A DNA stretch of 23,775 nucleotides, from IMG/VR virus record IMGVR_UViG_3300022074_000381, positions 1-23,775 of that record, one strand, 5' to 3'. This DNA comes from a virus. Positions 15,223-23,500 of this stretch are shown here, piece by piece. A model generated the notes under the pieces. That model saw nothing but the letters and a program-made list of their open reading frames with translations, had not been told where the DNA came from and made no database searches. Position 1 is the stretch's first letter. Every line of letters begins with the position of its first letter. A program made the translations under genes and the position numbers.

Positions 15223-17495
15223 TATATTGCTGGGTTAGTTGATCTAAATGTTTGAGTAGCTGATGTTTTTATTGTTTTTATTTTAGGTCTACCTAGAGTA
15301 TTTTCTATTTGCATTTGAGCGCCATAAGCTCTTTTATTACCTATTCTACCACGAATGGCAATATCTTCACCTGCTGGAATGGTGCTACCACCATTAAATG
15401 TGCTTGCACTTCCTAATAATGAACCACTATCAGTAAGGTCTAGGTCAATATTCTCTGTCTGTAATTTGATAGTAAAGTCAGAAGCAGTTGATTCAGAGCT
15501 TTCAGCTTGTATATCAAAGGCATTAAATTTCTTTCTACCTATATCGGCATAAGTGTACATTCTTGTTTTCGCTAATCCTAGTATACTCGTTGTTTCTTTT
15601 GATCCACTTATAGCTGTAATAGTAACATCGCTTCCTTCCAAAGCTGAACCAGAAAAATTAGAATCATCTCCAGCAATTAGGTGTATGCCTCCATCTATGT
15701 TTGTAGAATAAACACCTCTCTTTGACCCTATTCCTGCTACTACCATGTTTGTATACTCAAAGTCAGTTGATGAGTTAATTTTGTCTACTGACTCCCATTG
15801 TCTTGTTAGGAAATTATAAATGATGATGTGGCTATTGAAATCATTACCATCAAGTGGAACTGCTAAATAATACCTATTATCAAAATAAACTCCTACTGCT
15901 TTATCAGCAGCATTTTGATTTATCCTATCTATAGTTGATTGAATAGGTTCTGATAACGGGGTTTGTGTACCACGAAGATTATATTCATCTAAGAACTCCA
16001 AACTATATACACCATTATCTGATAAGAAAAATACATTTTTACCAACTTGGGCTATAGACTTCCTAGATAAACAACCAATCTCATTGGTCAAAATTTGAGA
16101 TGTAGAATTAGCGGGATTTGTTGTTCCACTAACTCTATATATACTATTCTTGTTAAATACTAATATTGAGTCTTCTGTAAATGAAACAATACCTACGGTA
16201 AAATCACTAGCCCCTGCATTGAATCTAAATGATGCATATATTTTGTCATATGTATCACTATCTAAAATATCTGAGGCAATAAGTTCATCAAATACTTTTC
16301 TTGATGTAATTGTTGCGCTACCAGAACTACCAGATTGGTCGAACTGATATGGTACTATAAGTCTTCTTTGGTGTAGAATGCCAAACTCTGGGCAAGGCAT
16401 ATGTATAAATCCTAGTCCCTGTGAAACTGCTTTTGTAAATTTAGGGTAAATACCTACTGATGAATCTGCTACATCTACTACAGTATTGTCAAAAAAAGTA
16501 AATGTATCGGGAGAAGCACTTGTTACTTCAGCTACTATAAAAGATGAATTAGCAGTCAAACCACTATCTCCGACTACACTACATTTAATTGAATCTCCAA
16601 CAGAGTATCCATGACCCTCTAGCCCAACTACTACTTTACCTGCGACTGCATCAAATACTGTTGCAGTTTGTGTGGCATTAACTGCATAGTCACCATTTGC
16701 AACTTTAGTAATAGTGGGACTGCTTGTAATATTATTTGCAGCTAAATCTACCTCAAGTGCTACTTCTCCTTTTCTAAATATAAACACTTTATTGAATGCT
16801 TGTATCATATCAACCTCCGAAGATACCGATATGTTACTATCATAGTTTAGTGTATATGTCTGTACACTTGTATTCGATGTATTGAATGTACTTGTTTGAA
16901 CAGCTATAACACTTGAATTAGTAGCCATCAATATATAACTCTCATTGTCATTTGAGTTAGGATCAGAAAAAACACATGAGCCATATATTTGATTTACTGC
17001 ATCATCATTTAATATTGGATACTTTACAGTTACAGATGCATCAGCAGCTCCAGTAAAACTCCCTGCTACGGTTAATTCGTTTGTCGCTGTTTTTGTATAT
17101 GGTTGGTCTGCATTTGGATCAGGATTTGAAATACCAGATACATTAGATAGATTAATAGTACCACTATTTGCATACAAACTTCCAGTTATATTTGTTATAA
17201 CTAAATTGCCACTATTACTATCAGGATCAGCTATTGCCGCATCTGTATCGTCTGCCGCTAAAGTAAAAGGCAAAACTAATGCATCAACACCAGTTGCTAT
17301 AGGTACTGATTTTATATCAGTTCCATTTCTTACATTCCATTCACCATTACGATCAAGTCTTGCATTCTCGCTTTTCTCCAACATACCAGCTGTAAGTTGG
17401 TCTGGGCGCAAACGATTATTGAACCCAACAAACCCAGCATCTAGGTCTTCGAGGGTTCTATCATCCTGCGCTCCATATTTATCATATCTAGGCAT
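15222..17495 (-). CDS. Tail tubular / nozzle-type structural protein, 757 aa
   Basis: Starts at the ATG directly after the stop of the 78-residue gene. The N-terminus (FVGFNNRLRPDQLTAGMLEKSENARLDR described over residues 23-50) includes the LxxGxxxxAxNxR-like pattern common at the start of phage tail-tube or stabilisation proteins. The centre is beta-rich with blocks such as FGILHQRRLIVPYQF, ILVFNKNSIYRVSG, VFFLSDNGVYSLEF and NRYYLAVPL, which look like blades of a beta-propeller. These features resemble podovirus tail hub or nozzle proteins (functionally like T7 gp12 or P22 gp10). Assignment is by architecture, not by a specific match. Confidence 0.7.
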   Translation of the reverse strand: MPRYDKYGAQDDRTLEDLDAGFVGFNNRLRPDQLTAGMLEKSENARLDRNGEWNVRNGTDIKSVPIATGVDALVLPFTLAADDTDAAIADPDSNSGNLVITNITGSLYANSGTINLSNVSGISNPDPNADQPYTKTATNELTVAGSFTGAADASVTVKYPILNDDAVNQIYGSCVFSDPNSNDNESYILMATNSSVIAVQTSTFNTSNTSVQTYTLNYDSNISVSSEVDMIQAFNKVFIFRKGEVALEVDLAANNITSSPTITKVANGDYAVNATQTATVFDAVAGKVVVGLEGHGYSVGDSIKCSVVGDSGLTANSSFIVAEVTSASPDTFTFFDNTVVDVADSSVGIYPKFTKAVSQGLGFIHMPCPEFGILHQRRLIVPYQFDQSGSSGSATITSRKVFDELIASDILDSDTYDKIYASFRFNAGASDFTVGIVSFTEDSILVFNKNSIYRVSGTTNPANSTSQILTNEIGCLSRKSIAQVGKNVFFLSDNGVYSLEFLDEYNLRGTQTPLSEPIQSTIDRINQNAADKAVGVYFDNRYYLAVPLDGNDFNSHIIIYNFLTRQWESVDKINSSTDFEYTNMVVAGIGSKRGVYSTNIDGGIHLIAGDDSNFSGSALEGSDVTITAISGSKETTSILGLAKTRMYTYADIGRKKFNAFDIQAESSESTASDFTIKLQTENIDLDLTDSGSLLGSASTFNGGSTIPAGEDIAIRGRIGNKRAYGAQMQIENTLGRPKIKTIKTSATQTFRSTNPAI

Positions 17496-17732
17496 TTAAC
17501 ATTTCCATCTCTTGAGGGCTAAAGCTTTTCTAGTAGGTCTACCCTTTTTATCTTTCATAGGGCCTTTTACACCACTCATTCTAGCACAAAAAGATTTCTT
17601 TCTAGCTTTGTCTTTACCTTTAGGGTTAGAAGAAGTAACTGGTGGCTTGAGATTAGCACCAGTCTTTCTTTTGAAGTAAGCTCTTCCTGCAGCAGTAAGC
17701 CCACCCTTTGAACTCTTATGTACTTTTCTCAT
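17496..17732 (-). CDS. DUF6321-like small basic protein, 78 aa
   Basis: Lys/Arg-rich protein with the pattern KGGLTAAGRAYFKRKTGANLK, PVTSSNPKGKDKARKKSFCARMSGVKG and a C-terminal LKRWKC, which recur in small marine phage and algal-virus proteins annotated DUF6321. A cluster of basic residues suggests nucleic acid contact, though function is unknown. The start overlaps the preceding stop (ATGA). Confidence 0.75.
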   Translation of the reverse strand: MRKVHKSSKGGLTAAGRAYFKRKTGANLKPPVTSSNPKGKDKARKKSFCARMSGVKGPMKDKKGRPTRKALALKRWKC

Positions 17733-17962
17733 TTTCTTTTATGTGAGTAAGGGATTCTCTTACTACTTGTTTTTGTTCTTTTGAATCTAGCTTTCTCTGA
17801 TGAAGACATCTCTGATTGAGTCTTTGGAGTTTTAGAGCTAACTCTTTTCGTGGGTCTACAGGCTGGGTATCCTCGCTTGCTCTTCTCAATATTCTTTCTT
17901 CCACAAGGTTTACCAGTCTTTACATCAACCCATTTTTCTTGATGCCATCTTCTAAGGCTCAT
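17729..17962 (-). CDS. DUF5872-like small basic protein, 77 aa
   Basis: Contains KWVDVKTGKPCGR near residues 10-22, GYPACRPTKRVSSKTPKT near 31-48 and a closing IPYSHKRK, the marks of the DUF5872 family known from phages and large DNA viruses. Function is unknown. A GAGGAG ribosome site at 17969-17974 lies six bases upstream of its ATG, inside the coding end of the previous gene, and the two genes share an ATGA overlap. Confidence 0.75.
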   Translation of the reverse strand: MSLRRWHQEKWVDVKTGKPCGRKNIEKSKRGYPACRPTKRVSSKTPKTQSEMSSSEKARFKRTKTSSKRIPYSHKRK

Positions 17963-18126
17963 ACCTTTCTCCTCTTACTGTAACCACTAGCAGTTTTCTT
18001 TTTTCCATCAGGACCTTTAACTTGTCCTTTACAAACACGAACTGCATAACTATTGGCATAAGCACTAGGATATACTTTATACTTTCTTTTGGCGGCTGCC
18101 TTACCTCTTGGACATAGTTTACCCAT
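17959..18126 (-). CDS. Small lysine-rich protein, 55 aa
   Basis: Translation starts MGKLCPRGKAAAKRKYKVYP, continues with SAYANSYAVRVCKGQVKGP and ends in a GYSKRRKV tail. The combination LCPRGKAAAKRKF/YKVYPSAYAN is one I recognise from short conserved proteins in cyanophages and algal viruses; their function is unknown. Two cysteines (residues 5 and about 32) might pair or bind metal. Overlaps both neighbours (TAATG upstream, ATGA downstream). Confidence 0.7.
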   Translation of the reverse strand: MGKLCPRGKAAAKRKYKVYPSAYANSYAVRVCKGQVKGPDGKKKTASGYSKRRKV

Positions 18127-18242
18127 TACTTGCATCCTTTCTTTTTCATCTTAGCCATTCTTTTCAATGTCTTAGATTGACCTGCATGAGCTTTACTAGC
18201 TTTGTCTAGTTTCTTAGCTACTGATATGAGTTTTCTGTGCAT
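18126..18242 (-). CDS. Tiny basic protein, 38 aa
   Basis: ATG at 18242 to TAA 18126-18128; the product is MHRKLISVAKKLDKASKAHA followed by GQSKTLKRMAKMKKKGCK. It is a highly basic, probably amphipathic helical peptide. Both ends overlap neighbouring genes by one base (TAATG), which strongly supports real coding despite the small size. No family is recognised. Confidence 0.6.
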   Translation of the reverse strand: MHRKLISVAKKLDKASKAHAGQSKTLKRMAKMKKKGCK

Positions 18243-18355
18243 TACTTAACCTTTCTGCGCTTTAAGGCTTTGAAGTCAGCACCAGTAATTTTGTCACGAG
18301 GTGCTGCTACCCTAGCTATTTTTTTTTGCTTTGGACTGTATTTACTAAATGGCAT
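18242..18355 (-). CDS. Tiny basic protein, 37 aa
   Basis: The product begins MPFSKYSPKQKKIARVAAPR and ends KITGADFKALKRRKVK. The MPFxKYSPKQKK...AAPRxKITGADxKALKK pattern is familiar from short open frames in marine phage contigs. Strongly basic; function unknown. Its stop shares a base with the next start (TAATG). Confidence 0.65.
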   Translation of the reverse strand: MPFSKYSPKQKKIARVAAPRDKITGADFKALKRRKVK

Positions 18356-18357
18356 AA

Positions 18358-18459
18358 TTACATTTTCTTTTTCTTTTTCATCATTGCTCTACCTTTGGCT
18401 TTTGCAGCTTTAGATGGGCGACCTCTTTTACTTCCGTATGTTCCTTTTCCGAATGGCAT
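18358..18459 (-). CDS. Tiny basic protein, 33 aa
   Basis: Product starts MPFGKGTYGSKRGRPSKAAK and ends in AMMKKKKKM, with about 40 percent Lys and Arg. GSKRGRP resembles an AT-hook core (xRGRPx), so binding to the minor groove of AT-rich DNA is conceivable. A good AAGGAG site lies nine bases upstream, formed by the end of the preceding gene. Two bases separate its stop from the next ATG. Confidence 0.65.
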   Translation of the reverse strand: MPFGKGTYGSKRGRPSKAAKAKGRAMMKKKKKM

Positions 18460-18461
18460 AA

Positions 18462-18779
18462 TTATTTTCTCCTTTTTATCATTGTTATTAATAGTAATGT
18501 AAAACCTAGTGCTAAACCATAAAAAGATGGTTCTGGTATAACATCGTATTCTACTTGTAATCTGTAATCAAATTCTTGCCAGCTATATTGTACTCCTTCA
18601 AACTCTAGTCCCTTATAATCTTCTCTGATAAACTCTGGCATATTTGGTACATAAAAGAACGGAGTATCAGATATAGTAATAGATATTGGCTCTTCTATTT
18701 CAATAGGTTGCTCTATTGGAAACAATGGATACTCTGGCTCAATAATAGGGAATAAGGGGTATTCGGATTCGTGGCTCAT
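18462..18779 (-). CDS. Phage protein with PEP-CTERM-like C-terminal sorting signal, 105 aa
   Basis: The final 25 residues carry the three parts of a PEP-CTERM signal: IPEPS (81-85), a hydrophobic helix (FYGLALGFTLLLITMI, 86-101) and a terminal basic cluster KRRK (102-105). In bacteria such tails are recognised by exosortase during export. The N-terminal part is acidic and Pro-rich with a direct repeat, EYPLFPI at residues 6-12 and again at 16-22. There is no N-terminal signal peptide, which known substrates have, so a simple C-terminal membrane anchor for a lysis accessory protein is an alternative. Its start overlaps the TGA of the preceding gene (ATGA). Confidence 0.7.
   Translation of the reverse strand: MSHESEYPLFPIIEPEYPLFPIEQPIEIEEPISITISDTPFFYVPNMPEFIREDYKGLEFEGVQYSWQEFDYRLQVEYDVIPEPSFYGLALGFTLLLITMIKRRK
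18469..18474 (-). promoter_or_regulatory. Ribosome binding site AAGGAG inside the preceding gene's last codons
   Basis: On the minus strand AAGGAG is nine bases before the ATG at 18459. The same bases encode the Lys-Arg-Arg tail of the PEP-CTERM-like protein (codons AAA AGG AGA AAA), so the signal serves two purposes and couples translation. Confidence 0.65.
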
Positions 18780-18940
18780 TTTTTGAATAAAGATGTAAAG
18801 ATTGATGCAAAACTTAGAAAGAATTTTTTGATGAAATTATCCTTTGGTAAGAACATCATCACTATTGATATTATACCAATATAGGCAAATGCCATAGCCA
18901 TTAGATCGTCTTTGTAGTTACTGAATATATATTCTATCAT
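18776..18940 (-). CDS. Small membrane protein, 54 aa (holin-like?)
   Basis: ATG at 18940, stop 18776-18778, with ATGA overlaps at both ends. An N-terminal soluble part (MIEYIFSNYKDD) precedes one clear transmembrane helix (LMAMAFAYIGIISIVMMFL, residues 13-31). A lysine-flanked hydrophobic tail (KFFLSFASIFTSLF) then ends in KK. Size, topology and position in a membrane-protein cluster suggest a lysis-related role. No family is recognised. Confidence 0.6.
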   Translation of the reverse strand: MIEYIFSNYKDDLMAMAFAYIGIISIVMMFLPKDNFIKKFFLSFASIFTSLFKK

Positions 18941-19743
18941 GATTGTGGTGATACTTGTCTTATTGTCGTGTCTTCAGAATCAAAAGGTGTTTCTATTATA
19001 GGTAATTCATTGTTGACTTCTTCTGTCTGTGTCTCACTATCAGGGGATGTTTCTTGAGATTCTTCTATATCTTCAGCTTTTTGTTCTTGGTCTTGCTCTT
19101 GTTTGGCTTGTTCACTTTCTTCTGAATCTTCTGCCTTAGATGTTTCTTTTTCTTTGGATTCCATTTCTTCTGATTTTTGCTCTGTGTTACTTTCTTGCGA
19201 GTCAGAAGGAGTATCGGAGGAACTATCTTGTGAAGAAGAGGAGGTATCAGATTTGGTGTCCTCGATCTCAGCAGATGGTGTGGAAGTCTGCGGTAATTCG
19301 GAAGCCTCGGCTACGAAAGCCTGTGCCTCAGAAACCTTTTCAGCAATGACTTCTTGCCCCCAATTATTAATACTAGAAAAGTCTACAAAGCTATCAATAA
19401 ACATTGGGACTTCAAATCTTTCTTCTACCACATCTTGAGCAACCTCTGCTACAAAAACCTCGGTCCTATCTTTTGCTATATCCACTTGTGTTACTGCGGC
19501 AGTAGACACAGCTACAGTCCCGGCAGCTCCAAGTTGTGAGACTTGGGTCACTACAGGTAAATCTTTGATTCTTTCAATTAAAGATTTTTTAAGAGCTTTA
19601 GCCCCTTCTCGAGCAGACTCTTGAGCTTGCCCAATACTTTCTTTAATGTCTGAGGAATCAGTTTGAGAACCCTTGTCACCAAGCACTTGAGTGATTGAAT
19701 CCCTGAGAGTTCGCAATTCTTGTTCTGCTTTCCTGTTATCCAT
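18937..19743 (-). CDS. Acidic low-complexity protein, 268 aa
   Basis: The first 90 residues are helical with balanced charge (RKAEQELRTLRDSITQVLG, REGAKALKKSLIERI) and a short apolar stretch (LGAAGTVAVSTAAVT). From about residue 150 on it is a Ser/Glu/Asp/Gln run (EESEQAKQEQDQEQKAEDIE), almost certainly disordered. Large net negative charge contrasts with the basic proteins encoded next. No domain is recognised. Its stop overlaps the start of the 54-residue membrane protein. It might be a scaffold, a charge mimic or a tether; none is shown. Confidence 0.65.
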   Translation of the reverse strand: MDNRKAEQELRTLRDSITQVLGDKGSQTDSSDIKESIGQAQESAREGAKALKKSLIERIKDLPVVTQVSQLGAAGTVAVSTAAVTQVDIAKDRTEVFVAEVAQDVVEERFEVPMFIDSFVDFSSINNWGQEVIAEKVSEAQAFVAEASELPQTSTPSAEIEDTKSDTSSSSQDSSSDTPSDSQESNTEQKSEEMESKEKETSKAEDSEESEQAKQEQDQEQKAEDIEESQETSPDSETQTEEVNNELPIIETPFDSEDTTIRQVSPQS

Positions 19744-19762
19744 TTACATAAACATTTCATAA

Positions 19763-20170
19763 TTATTTACTTACTGCCGCTGATCCAAAATAAAACGATA
19801 TAATCGATATAACTGCGGTCTTAATTTCTGGTAGTATTAAGTACCCATGCAAGGTCTGATAGCTAGTACCAGAAGATAGACCAAACCATTTACTGTATTC
19901 AGCAGCTACTGTGATTCCTTCTTCACTATGTGCTAAAATAAAAGGTGCTATGATTACTCCGAACAATACAGTCAGTACAATAATCCTTCGTGTCCAAGCA
20001 CCGAATGAATCCACTCTAGCTGCGGCTGCATCTGCACTAGAATCCATAGCTTGTTGTTTTTTTATCAAGCCCTCTGTCACAGCAGCTTGATTAGCTACCA
20101 TAGTTCCTATTAATTTAAATATAAAGCCAGAGAAACCACCACCTAGCATTGCTAATAATTCTGTACTCAT
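19763..20170 (-). CDS. Holin-like 3-TM protein, 135 aa
   Basis: Probably forms the membrane lesion that times lysis. There is an N-terminal apolar helix (LLAMLGGGFSGFIFKLIGTM), a cytoplasmic helical linker with Ala/Asp/Gln, a strong transmembrane helix (RRIIVLTVLFGVIIAPFIL, about 62-80) and a third (TAVISIISFYFGSAAV) near the C-terminus. This resembles the 3-TM holin family of gene-transfer agents and marine phages. It has the best ribosome site in the late block, AAGGAG at 20176-20181. Confidence 0.7.
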   Translation of the reverse strand: MSTELLAMLGGGFSGFIFKLIGTMVANQAAVTEGLIKKQQAMDSSADAAAARVDSFGAWTRRIIVLTVLFGVIIAPFILAHSEEGITVAAEYSKWFGLSSGTSYQTLHGYLILPEIKTAVISIISFYFGSAAVSK

Positions 20171-20325
20171 TTCATCTCCTTGATTAATTTATATATTGAA
20201 AGTCCTAAGAATATAAGTGTAGCACACCCGACAATAAGACTAACCACTTGATTAATCTCTTGTAGCCCAAGGCAAGCGAAAAACCCCGCTGAACCCATTG
20301 CTACTCTGCCAGTCATTGCTTCCAT
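20167..20325 (-). CDS. Small membrane protein, 52 aa
   Basis: ATG at 20325, TGA at 20167-20169 overlapping the holin-like gene's ATG. A first apolar stretch (VAMGSAGFFACLGL) and a clear transmembrane helix (VVSLIVGCATLIFLGLSIY, about 27-45) precede a KLIKEMK tail. Two-pass or single-pass topology is possible. The setting suggests a lysis accessory or second holin, an inference from context only. Confidence 0.65.
   Translation of the reverse strand: MEAMTGRVAMGSAGFFACLGLQEINQVVSLIVGCATLIFLGLSIYKLIKEMK
20176..20181 (-). promoter_or_regulatory. Ribosome binding site AAGGAG for the holin-like gene
   Basis: On the minus strand AAGGAG is five bases before the ATG at 20170, inside the last codons of the 52-residue gene. 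It is a strong consensus site compared with the A-rich leaders of most neighbouring genes. Confidence 0.7.
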
Positions 20326-20328
20326 TTA

Positions 20329-20574
20329 TTATTCTTCCTCTACTGGAAATGTGACATCAGTTACTATAGCTGTTGTCTCATCGTCTGTTAGTTCGTATCC
20401 ATCCACAACTAGTGCATACTTTGCATCAGCAGTCTCTTGAGGGTAAGTTCTATAACGAGTCCCGCTACCAACTCTGTGGTAAGCATAGCCTCGTCTAGCA
20501 CCCTCTGTGTCTGCTCTAGCAATAGCATCGTCTAGTGTTTCGTATACTAAGTAATTAATTGTTTCTTCGCTCAT
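20329..20574 (-). CDS. Hypothetical protein, 81 aa
   Basis: Acidic small protein with a helix (YETLDDAIARADTEGARRG) followed by strands (RYRTYPQ, AKYALVVDGYEL) and an acidic tail (FPVEEE). Similar short proteins often follow tail fibre genes in marine phages and may be fibre chaperones or caps. There are two bases between the fibre stop and its ATG, so it is cotranscribed with the fibre gene. Confidence 0.65.
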   Translation of the reverse strand: MSEETINYLVYETLDDAIARADTEGARRGYAYHRVGSGTRYRTYPQETADAKYALVVDGYELTDDETTAIVTDVTFPVEEE

Positions 20575-20576
20575 AA

Positions 20577-23500
20577 TTAGTAAATATTGTAATGATTGTT
20601 TATTTCGTCTCTTATTGAATCTATTTCAGAAATGTTGTCTCCGCTATAAATATAACATTCTTTGCAAAGACCAGATGTTGACCTTGAAGAAGTTGCTGGA
20701 TAAGCTCCAAATAAAGAAAGTGCTGTAGTTGAAGATGTATCTAAGTCAGCATCTATGTCACTAGAAGCCGCTGATTCACCATTAACTTTTACAGTAAATG
20801 TTCTGTTATCTGTTGTGCCAGAAAAGACAACATCTGTATTTGTTTTGTCATTTGATGAATCAGTACCAAAATTTTTAGTAACTCTCTTAACTGAACCACC
20901 TACTTCGTTTGCCAAAGACCATTGTTGAGTACCACTTGTTTTTATATTTAAAGCAACACCACCACCTTGATAAGTTCCAGCACCTCGTCCACCACCCCAA
21001 AGCACCGATGGGTTTCCAGTTGATGGACCATCAAAAATCTTACCAACATAAATAATACCTAGTTTAGTTCCACCATTTGCCCAGTCATTAGTTCCAAAAT
21101 CAACTGAACTACCATCAGATGTTATTTGTAAATTTTGCATAGTAGAACTACTTGATGCTACATCTGCACCAACTCCATTTGCAAATCCTCCATTTTTAAC
21201 AATGTATGGTTGCTCAGTAGCAGTTGCTTGAATCATATCTCTACCATTACTACTTTGGTCGTACCAAGTTTCTACAAAACCATTACGAGCTATGCGAGAT
21301 GCCTTAATATCTTTAACACTAATAGTTATATCAGCATCAAGACCTAAAGTTTTAAACATTAAGTTGTCTTCTGTTCCACTTGTACTATTTCTAGTTAAAG
21401 TTACACTATGAAAACCAACAGCTGAAATATCTGCATCATCAGTTAGTGCAGTATAATTATCGTTTATTGATAGTTTTAATCTAAAATCTGAATCGGAAGG
21501 AGCTTCTTCAACAAATAGAGATACTTGTACTGTATCACCTTGAGCTAATCCGATGAAATCACTACCCGAATCAAGCATATATCTAGTGAATACATTTTCA
21601 TCATCATCTGGATTATAACTGTATTTAATACTGTTCTTAGAATTAGTGGTTACAGTTTGGCTTGTGGTGGCACTTTCAGTTGTTCCATCAGATTTGGTTA
21701 TTGTAGATGTTACAGTTCCGGGAGATACTACACTTGTAAAATTCAACTCATCATTGTACAAACTATAATAGTTATTGTTGTTGGACTCAATCTTAAAACG
21801 ATTGGCTGTTTGGTCTGATGTAAATAAAATAAGTTCTTTAATAGTTCCATCAAAGTAATTAGCACTAAAGTGCGAGCCAATCGTATTAGTACCAGAACTT
21901 GGATTACTACTAGAAGAACTAACTGATGCACTTTCAAGTGCATTGCCAAAAGATTTAGCAGTTGATGAACCAGCTATTGATGTAAATAAAAATCCATTTT
22001 GAAACTGACTAACTGTGCTTGTAGTATTATTAGCAGCAGCCGCATATCCAAATAATACATTGGAATCATTTCTTCCTTGATAAAAAATATTTGAATCACC
22101 ACTTGCACCTTGAGACCAACAAATTTGAGTTGCTCCAGTTGTTCCATCTGACTTAGCAAACATAAAGGCACTAAAATTATTAATGTTATCACAAATGTCA
22201 CCTAATAATAAATTATCATTACTACCATCAAAGTCTATACCATCAGCAAGCAATGCTCCACTCTCTGCAATCTTTGGTTGGTTAGCAGCAGTCTCTTGAA
22301 CTGCATTGTTTGACCCAGTTTGGTCGTACCAAGTGTGGACAAAGGCTTGGTGAGTATGAGATACTACTTGAAAGTCGCTAATTGTGTATGAACCAAAATG
22401 ACTGTCTGCAAACATAAGATGTGTTCCATCAGCAGTAGCTGTCATTGTATCCGTATATGTTCCATTAGCCGTAACTATAGTACCACCAGAGGTTTTACTT
22501 GTTACACTATTAACACTTAATACTCCTCTAAGTTGTGGACTTAAACTGCCAGATGTGTTATTAAAGTTACTTACTGTATACTTTAATACAATTACATCAC
22601 CAGTAGCAAAAGAATAAGGAAATCCAGCTGAACCAATTCCTCCTCCAGAACTATTGTCAGCAGAAAACCCAGTACTAGAAACATTAGTTAAAGTGTAATG
22701 GTTAAAAGAGCCAGTACCATTAACTGCTGTTCCTAATGTTAGGACTTCATTTAAAAATCCATTAAGGTCAGTAGCAGTTGTTCTTCCACTTTCGCCACCT
22801 TGTTCTGTTTCATTCTCTACAAGAGAACTATTACTTATTTTATCATCTGAATCAAAAGCTACATTTACCTCAATGTTATCTGAGCTTCTACGAATACGAA
22901 GAGGAAACAATGGTGTAGCACTTACAGATATAGCTGAAATATAATATATGTCTCCATCGTCAGCAGTTGCTTCAACAAATGGTAAAACATTTGGTTCTGC
23001 CTCATTGGTAATAGTTATAAATTCTGCTCCGAAAGCATCAGTAAATTTATCAGTTCCACCATACTGAGAACCATAACTTAAAGTAACCTCTGTCCAAGTT
23101 CCTCCTACTATTTGAACCCCTATGTTTGTTCTTATTCTAGCACCTCTAGAACCAGCATTTGCTCCAGCATCGTGAGAACCAATCTGCCAAAACTTCCCAA
23201 TAATAGGATGACCACTAGGAACATAGTAAGTAAATGTTACTTGACCATTTCTTGTTAATTGATAATTATCCCTAACTAATTGTAATTGTGGACATACAGT
23301 AGCATTATTTTCTATTTTAAGAACATTATCCTTAGGTGTACTACCATCTGATATTCCATTAATATTACCAGTAACAGTAACAGCACTATTAGCAGCTGGA
23401 CTTTGAATACCATCTACACCACTACTATAATCACCAGTGTAAACATTAGAATTAGATGATACTTTACGAAGACTATAAGCAGCTGCGGCTGTTGCTACAT

